Positions 59,421-64,000 of a stretch of DNA of 64,000 nt are shown piece after piece. Location: NCBI RefSeq assembly GCF_023091745.1, contig NC_068920.1:124280622-124344621 (forward strand), written 5' to 3'. Position 1 is the stretch's first letter, and each line of letters begins with the position of its first letter. The stretch is from Budorcas taxicolor (taxonomy: Eukaryota; Chordata; Mammalia; Artiodactyla; Bovidae). Both the position numbers and the translations under genes were made by a program. The notes below the pieces were generated by a model. It was not told the origin of the DNA. It saw nothing but the letters and a program-made list of their open reading frames with translations, and made no database searches.

Positions 59421-60732
59421 GCTTTGAGAATCGTCTGTTTCAGTATGCTCTCCTCCTTCCCCGTCCTCTCCATTTCCCTAACTTGTGTCAGGAAGGAGCG
59501 GGGTTTATTGTTTTAGGCTTTTCTGAACATGCACCAGTATTTACACTGGATTGAAAGCATTTGCTTCCAATGAAAATCTTGTCTTAGATTACAACCCAGC
59601 AGTGTAATTTCCCTCCCAGATGGGAGTAAAGTAGCTGTATTTGCCTAAAAACAGTAGGAAGAACAAACTGAGCATTAAGCCAAGGCTGTTTTTGGCTTGA
59701 GCTAATGATGTAATAGAAACCTTTTATTCGAGAGAGGTCACTGCCAGGGACTGAAGGGGGTGATCTGGCTCTTGCTTGAAAGGTTTCTCCATTGTATCTA
59801 CATAAGTCTTCACTTAAAAAATTCTGTTCCTAATGCTTCTGCTTTCATACAGCAGAAATAAACAGGAAAGGTTCTGGTGAGTGTTACCCATGGAATGCAG
59901 AAAGCCTTCCTCTCCTAATGGAGTATATAATTCAGGTGCCCTTAAGGCACGCTTTCAGGAATTCTTTTGCCTGAGGTAATGGGAAGCTAAGGCTGCTTTA
60001 AGGCCTTGATTATCTATTGATGCACAAAGCTGGAAAAAAGTCATCTCCTCTGGATTATAGTAGATATTTCCATAAATTATCAATGAATTCTCTTCGAGGC
60101 AGGCACTAGGCATTGCCTGTTAAATTAATCTGAAGGGGTTTTGAGATAGAGAGAAAGGCTATTTTTTTTTTTTTAAGGTGGAAAACAGTCTTGGCGAGGT
60201 GATGAAAAACTGTGTCCTTAGGTTAGAAGCTTTTTGATCGATGATCTAGTAATATGCTTCTTTTCCTTGGTTACCTTTTGCATATTGAAAGTGGATTAGC
60301 CCATTGAAATTTTAAATGCTGTTGAGTTGTTTTCTTTTCTCATGTTTCTTTAATGAATTGTTATTTTATATGGTGAATTGCTTCTCTGAATAAAAAGCCT
60401 CTTTAAATATTGGACTTTCAAAGAATTTATTAGGCAAATCCAAGGGGACTCCTTATGAAACACTTGGTTATGCAAATAAATGACCCTGTGAGGTGGCAGG
60501 AGCCCTGTTTAGGGATGTGGGTGCCTGGCCCTGCCTGGACCACCAGCCCATCCCCCTTGGGCCAGTCACCCAGAAGGTTCACGAGTACCTTCTTCATTTC
60601 TACCATCAAGGCTTGGGCATCGTGGGTCTTTATGATCTTTTTCACTGAGGACACAGCTACAGTTCTGTGGACTTTTCACAGAATATATGATTTTTGTCAA
60701 CAAAACTTTGAATAAAATTAAATTATGGATTT
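59421..60732. other. Repeat-free intronic sequence with a POU octamer
   Basis: ATGCAAAT (60470-60477) is an exact octamer motif, followed by AAATGA. A T run lies at 60162-60174. No mobile element was recognised. Confidence 0.45.
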
Positions 60733-60745
60733 TAAATTGATAAAA

Positions 60746-60860
60746 TCAGTTAAAATGTTTGAACTTGGGGAAACTTCTAAGATGGTGAGGGACAGGGAGG
60801 CCTGGCATGCTGCAGTCCTTGGGGTCGCAGAGAGTCAGACACGATGGGGCGACTGAACAA
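60746..60860 (+). mobile_element. Very short BovB 3' end insertion with target-site duplication
   Basis: GATGGTGAGGGACAGGGAGG to GGTCGCAGAGAGTCAGACAC, then GGCGACTGAACAA, form the last ~80 nt of BovB. TAAATTGATAAAA is repeated exactly at 60733-60745 and 60861-60873. Confidence 0.85.
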
Positions 60861-61149
60861 TAAATTGATAAAAACTTAACAGAAAAGTTTTGTGTTTGTG
60901 GCATATGCTGTGATCCTAGCAGAAATGTTGAAATCAGTCTGTTACTCACCCAACAAAGTTTTTCAACGTCAACTCAGTCAAGGTAATTTGGGGGACAGTT
61001 TTCTTTTTTGGAGGGATGGGGAGAGTTTCCTGAGGGAGCTCTGTTAAGAGCAATGAATTAATGACAGGCTAACTAGTTTAGATTCGTCTGAAATAGCTTA
61101 AATCAAAATAGGGAATTCTTTAATATCCTGTGATAAATGATATGGAAAA

Positions 61150-61262
61150 ATACACGAAAAATATATATGTGTGTAAGTGAGTCACTTTGCTGTATAGCAG
61201 AAATTAAATGCGACATTGTATATCAACTATCCTTCAGTAGAATTTAAAAAAAAAAATAAGGA
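61150..61262 (+). mobile_element. L1 3' end, plus
   Basis: AGTGAGTCACTTTGCTGTAT, then AGCAGAAATTAAATGCGACA and TATCAACTATCCTTCAGTAG, lead to an A-tail at 61243-61257. Confidence 0.82.
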
Positions 61263-62558
61263 ATTCTTTTTGTATGTAGATTTTAAATAAAAGAAGCTAA
61301 GAATACAGAAATTCATGAAGCAATATGAAGGAATCTGAGGCTAGTTTCCCTGTATGGATTTGCCAGAGTTCTTTGGACCATGTGGATTGGTGAACACAGG
61401 GAGTGTGTTAGCTTGTTGCTAAGCCTTGTCTCTCTAGCTCTTCTCTCTGGGTCGAGATCAACCTGTCCCTCTCTAAAAGCCAGTAGCTTCCACCGAGAAA
61501 GCTGGGGTACTAGTCTGACAAAAGCTAAGCTACTTTTTTTTTTTTTAGGGTAGTAACTTCAGTCCACTGTTGTTTTCCTTTTTAACTTTTGTGCCTAAAC
61601 TTCAAGTGTTTACTTTCCATTTGTACCTTTCGCCTTGTTTTTTAGACAGTGTTATTATATAGGCTGAAATTTCACCTTTTTCTTATTCAGTATGCCATTT
61701 TAAAAGGAACACTACATTTTTGATTTCGTGTCACAGACCCCAAAAATTACCTACAAGAAACAACTTAAATGTTGTGACAAAAATCAACGGAAAAATAGGA
61801 TCCAGTGTGCAGGATTATGTAAGCAGGTGACTTTTCAGTGAGAAAAATTTAAATCTAGAAGAAATTTCAGAAACTGCCTGAATAATTAGAGGAATACAGT
61901 CCCAATGGACTGTTAATTTAACATCACTTAGTTGATTTCAATAGTCATTGTTTTCCAATAAAACGATTTCAAGAGTTTTTCCCTTACTATACTTGAGGCT
62001 CTCTTTCTATGACAAGAAAAATTATATTCTATTTGAAGCATTCCTATGTCAAACTGCTTATATGATGGATTACCTACATTTCCACGGCCTACTTTAGTCT
62101 TAAGATAGATCACTTGCGGAAATAGTTGATATCGTAAATGCATCTTCTCACAAGTTGACATCAATGACTTTATGTGGGATTTGAATACTCAGGCAGGGAC
62201 AGCACCTCTACTCATGGCTTCCACCATATTTAACTCCCAGTAGAAGTTACACTTAACATGTCTCCACTATCTACATGTGAATAGTTATCATAGCAACAAA
62301 GCTACTAAGGAGATTGGGTATTCCCCTCCATTCCCTTTAACCTTTCCCACTGTTCCTTGAAAGAAGTTCCTTAGACCTGACTACTTTTGAGCCTAGGCCT
62401 TGTTCTTTCTGTCTTGATAAAAAAAAAAGAAAACAGTACCAAATAAACTATGAATCACTGATATTGCTCTTTTGGTTTTGTTTATATCCAAAGGCATTCT
62501 ATTTGAATAAAGCATGTCAAGGTAGCATCAGTCAAAATTTGATTCACTATGTTTGCAG
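61263..62558. other. Intron end upstream of homeodomain exon, nothing recognised
   Basis: This is AT-rich unique sequence with T and A runs (61534-61547, 62420-62429). It ends with a T-rich acceptor. No repeat was recognised. Confidence 0.55.
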
Positions 62559-62704
62559 GTGATGGCTTGGACAACAGTGTAGCTTCCCCCAGCACAGGTG
62601 ACGATGATGATCCAGATAAGGACAAAAAGCGTCACAAAAAGCGTGGCATCTTTCCCAAAGTAGCCACAAATATCATGAGGGCGTGGCTGTTCCAGCATCT
62701 AACA
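62559..62704 (+). CDS. MEIS1: MEIS1 internal exon (probably exon 9): acidic stretch and N-terminal part of TALE homeodomain
   Basis: This exon of 146 nt has an acceptor TTTGCAG (62552-62558) and a consensus donor GTAAGT at 62705. The first two bases complete the Gly codon begun at 10982. They are followed by 48 residues that start DGLDNSVASPSTGDDDD and end AWLFQHLT. The basic run KDKKRHKKRG opens the homeodomain, and the residues from IFPKVATNIM onward form helix 1. The TALE loop (PYP), helix 3 and the DNA-contact residues must lie in the next exon, outside the window. His in KKRHKKRG and Ser in SPST favour MEIS1, because MEIS2 has Gln and Gly at these places (from memory). The exon is intact, with no stop or indel. 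It lies 51.6 kb downstream of the previous exon. Confidence 0.98.
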
Positions 62705-64000
62705 GTAAGTGGATTCTAAATGACATATGTAAACTAAATATGGACAATGAACCAGTTTTGATAGAAAAAAAAATGGGGAAGAATGATCCCTCTGGACCTG
62801 GAATATTTCATAAATCACTGTGTGCCCACAGTTCTTACAAAAGTGTTAGCACTTGTTTCCTAGATCCATACCCCAAATGAGGAGTTTTATTTGAAGTTTG
62901 CTATTTCAGTTTTGCTCACTTTTGTAAGTTATAAGGTTTAGGAGATCAGGAGCACTTGTAATTTGAAGTATGTATGTTAATGATGTTGCTTTTCTCAGTG
63001 TGACTCTTAAATACCAGGAACCAGATCCCACTAAGAACAAAGAGAAGGACTTAATTTCTTCCAATGCATTACAGTGGACCTTTATGGTGACTGGTCTGCA
63101 GAAATTTAAATCTTGTTGCAATGGCAGGATGCTCACATAATTTGCTTTTAAGTGGTTTGAATGTACTGGCTGCCATTACAAAATGTTCATCCGAGTCAGA
63201 GCTGCACAGTGAAAGTTGTCCCTGTATTTAGAACTGTAAAGGAAAACAGCAATATAGAGTCAGCCCTTCCTGTGTAGTCCCTTGTGACTTTTCAAGCCGA
63301 GTTAACAGTTTATATTGTCTGTGTGAGTATTGCTGTTTTCACTGCAGGAATTCTCCTGGAGATGTGAGAAACTGGAGATTTGGGGCTTTATGCTACTGAG
63401 GGGTTTGTTTTGTTTGGTTATTGTTCTGAATGGATTTCATGTTGAAAACATAATCATAATATTTTGGTGGATATTTTTGGAAGTGCATACTTATTTAAGG
63501 ACGTCTAAGGAAGAAGAATGACATGAAAATTTATGGATAAAGTAATATATTGAAAATCAAAAAGTTGTTGACCTGGTGGATTTTCAACAGTACAGACAAA
63601 GGGTGAATTTAGGCAAGTCATAGCACAGACTAGCCTAAAATGAATGAATGTGAAAAATCTTCTTTTTTTTTAATATTAGGAGCAGACCTTTTGTGACTAT
63701 TTTTAGGTTAGTTTGCCTTTCTTAAAGTCATTTGTTTTTCTTCAGTATCAAAGTTAATTCTCCATTGTCACTAATGTGTCCAGACCTGTTAACCCTCACA
63801 TGCTTGCCCACTTTCAAGCCGATGTTCCTCAATGACTTATACTGACTGATATAGGGAGACAAACAGGGGATGTGGGAGGCCATGCTGGTTTGGTTCCTCT
63901 GGATAGAGAATATGCCTTCAAGAACACTCGAGGCTATAAATTAATCCCAATTGTACACTATCCCTAAATAAAATAAAAACTGAGAGCAGCAGGACTAACT
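62705..64000 (+). other. MEIS1: MEIS1 intron (probably intron 9), 5' part
   Basis: This starts with the consensus donor GTAAGT and runs off the window. The next exon, expected to begin with HPYPSEEQ, is not present. No repeat family was recognised in this stretch. It is AT-rich and otherwise unremarkable. Confidence 0.9.

Larger units (their letters stand above)
10983..62558 (+). other. MEIS1: MEIS1 large intron (probably intron 8), complete
   Basis: This 51,576-nt intron lies between two phase-matched MEIS1 exons. It begins GTAGGA and ends TTTGCAG, and the phase is 1 (after the first codon base). Large MEIS1 introns are known to hold conserved enhancers, and the human restless-legs-syndrome association maps to intron 8. 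Alternating repeat-dense and repeat-poor blocks are described separately. Confidence 0.92.

Noticed and set aside
1..64000. Bacterial-type systems, CRISPR arrays, operons
   Set aside because: The sequence is plainly mammalian intron. No regularly spaced repeats with unique spacers and no prokaryotic gene layout are present.

Overview
This is a ruminant genomic window lying inside one gene, MEIS1, on the + strand. Two exons are certain. The first (10871-10982) encodes a Ser/Gly/Thr-rich linker. The second (62559-62704) encodes an acidic stretch and the start of a TALE homeodomain. They join in phase (G|GT) and read as MEIS1, not MEIS2 or MEIS3. By human numbering they are most likely exons 8 and 9. 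The window therefore holds the 3' part of intron 7 (1-10870), all of a 51.6 kb intron 8 (10983-62558), and the start of intron 9 (62705-64000).

The organism is identified by its repeats. Bov-tA and BOV-A2 SINEs, BovB (RTE) LINE pieces sharing the SINE 3' tail, CHR-2-type tRNA-derived SINEs and artiodactyl L1 3' ends are scattered throughout. This mixture marks a pecoran ruminant, probably a bovid (cattle, bison, buffalo, sheep or goat). Older mammalian repeats (MIR, L2, MER5-type hAT) lie underneath, several split by younger insertions that carry clear target-site duplications. The longest mobile-element coding piece is a 5'-truncated BovB at 42911-44453. It keeps the reverse-transcriptase core but has one in-frame stop and a later frameshift.

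Layout: 1-10870 is intron 7, with repeats mainly in the first 7.4 kb. 10983-15226 is early intron 8 with Bov-tA copies. 15.5-20.2 kb is almost free of young repeats. 20.2-23.3 kb holds SINEs and a (TG)n. 23.3-27.5 kb is SINE-free. 27.5-34.1 kb is a dense SINE/BovB/L1 cluster. 34.1-38.8 kb is another repeat-poor block. 38.8-50.1 kb is repeat-rich and includes the BovB and an interstitial telomeric repeat (46329-46380). 50.1-62.5 kb is repeat-poor apart from a few fragments and includes a CpG-retaining block near 58.5-59.4 kb.

MEIS1 is a PBX/HOX cofactor with large regulatory introns, and in human the restless-legs-syndrome signal lies in intron 8. The repeat-poor blocks are the best places to look for enhancers. 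They hold a perfect DR5 retinoic-acid-type element overlapping an everted repeat (37195-37217), a CArG box 206 bp upstream of it, a DR1 nuclear-receptor site, a MEIS-PBX/HOX composite (24757-24771), a MEIS/TGIF-like palindrome (35557-35571) and PBX-HOX-like sites near 59.0 kb. These are motif readings, not demonstrated enhancers. No new gene, CRISPR array, operon or viral gene was found, and the other open reading frames look like chance or repeat frames.
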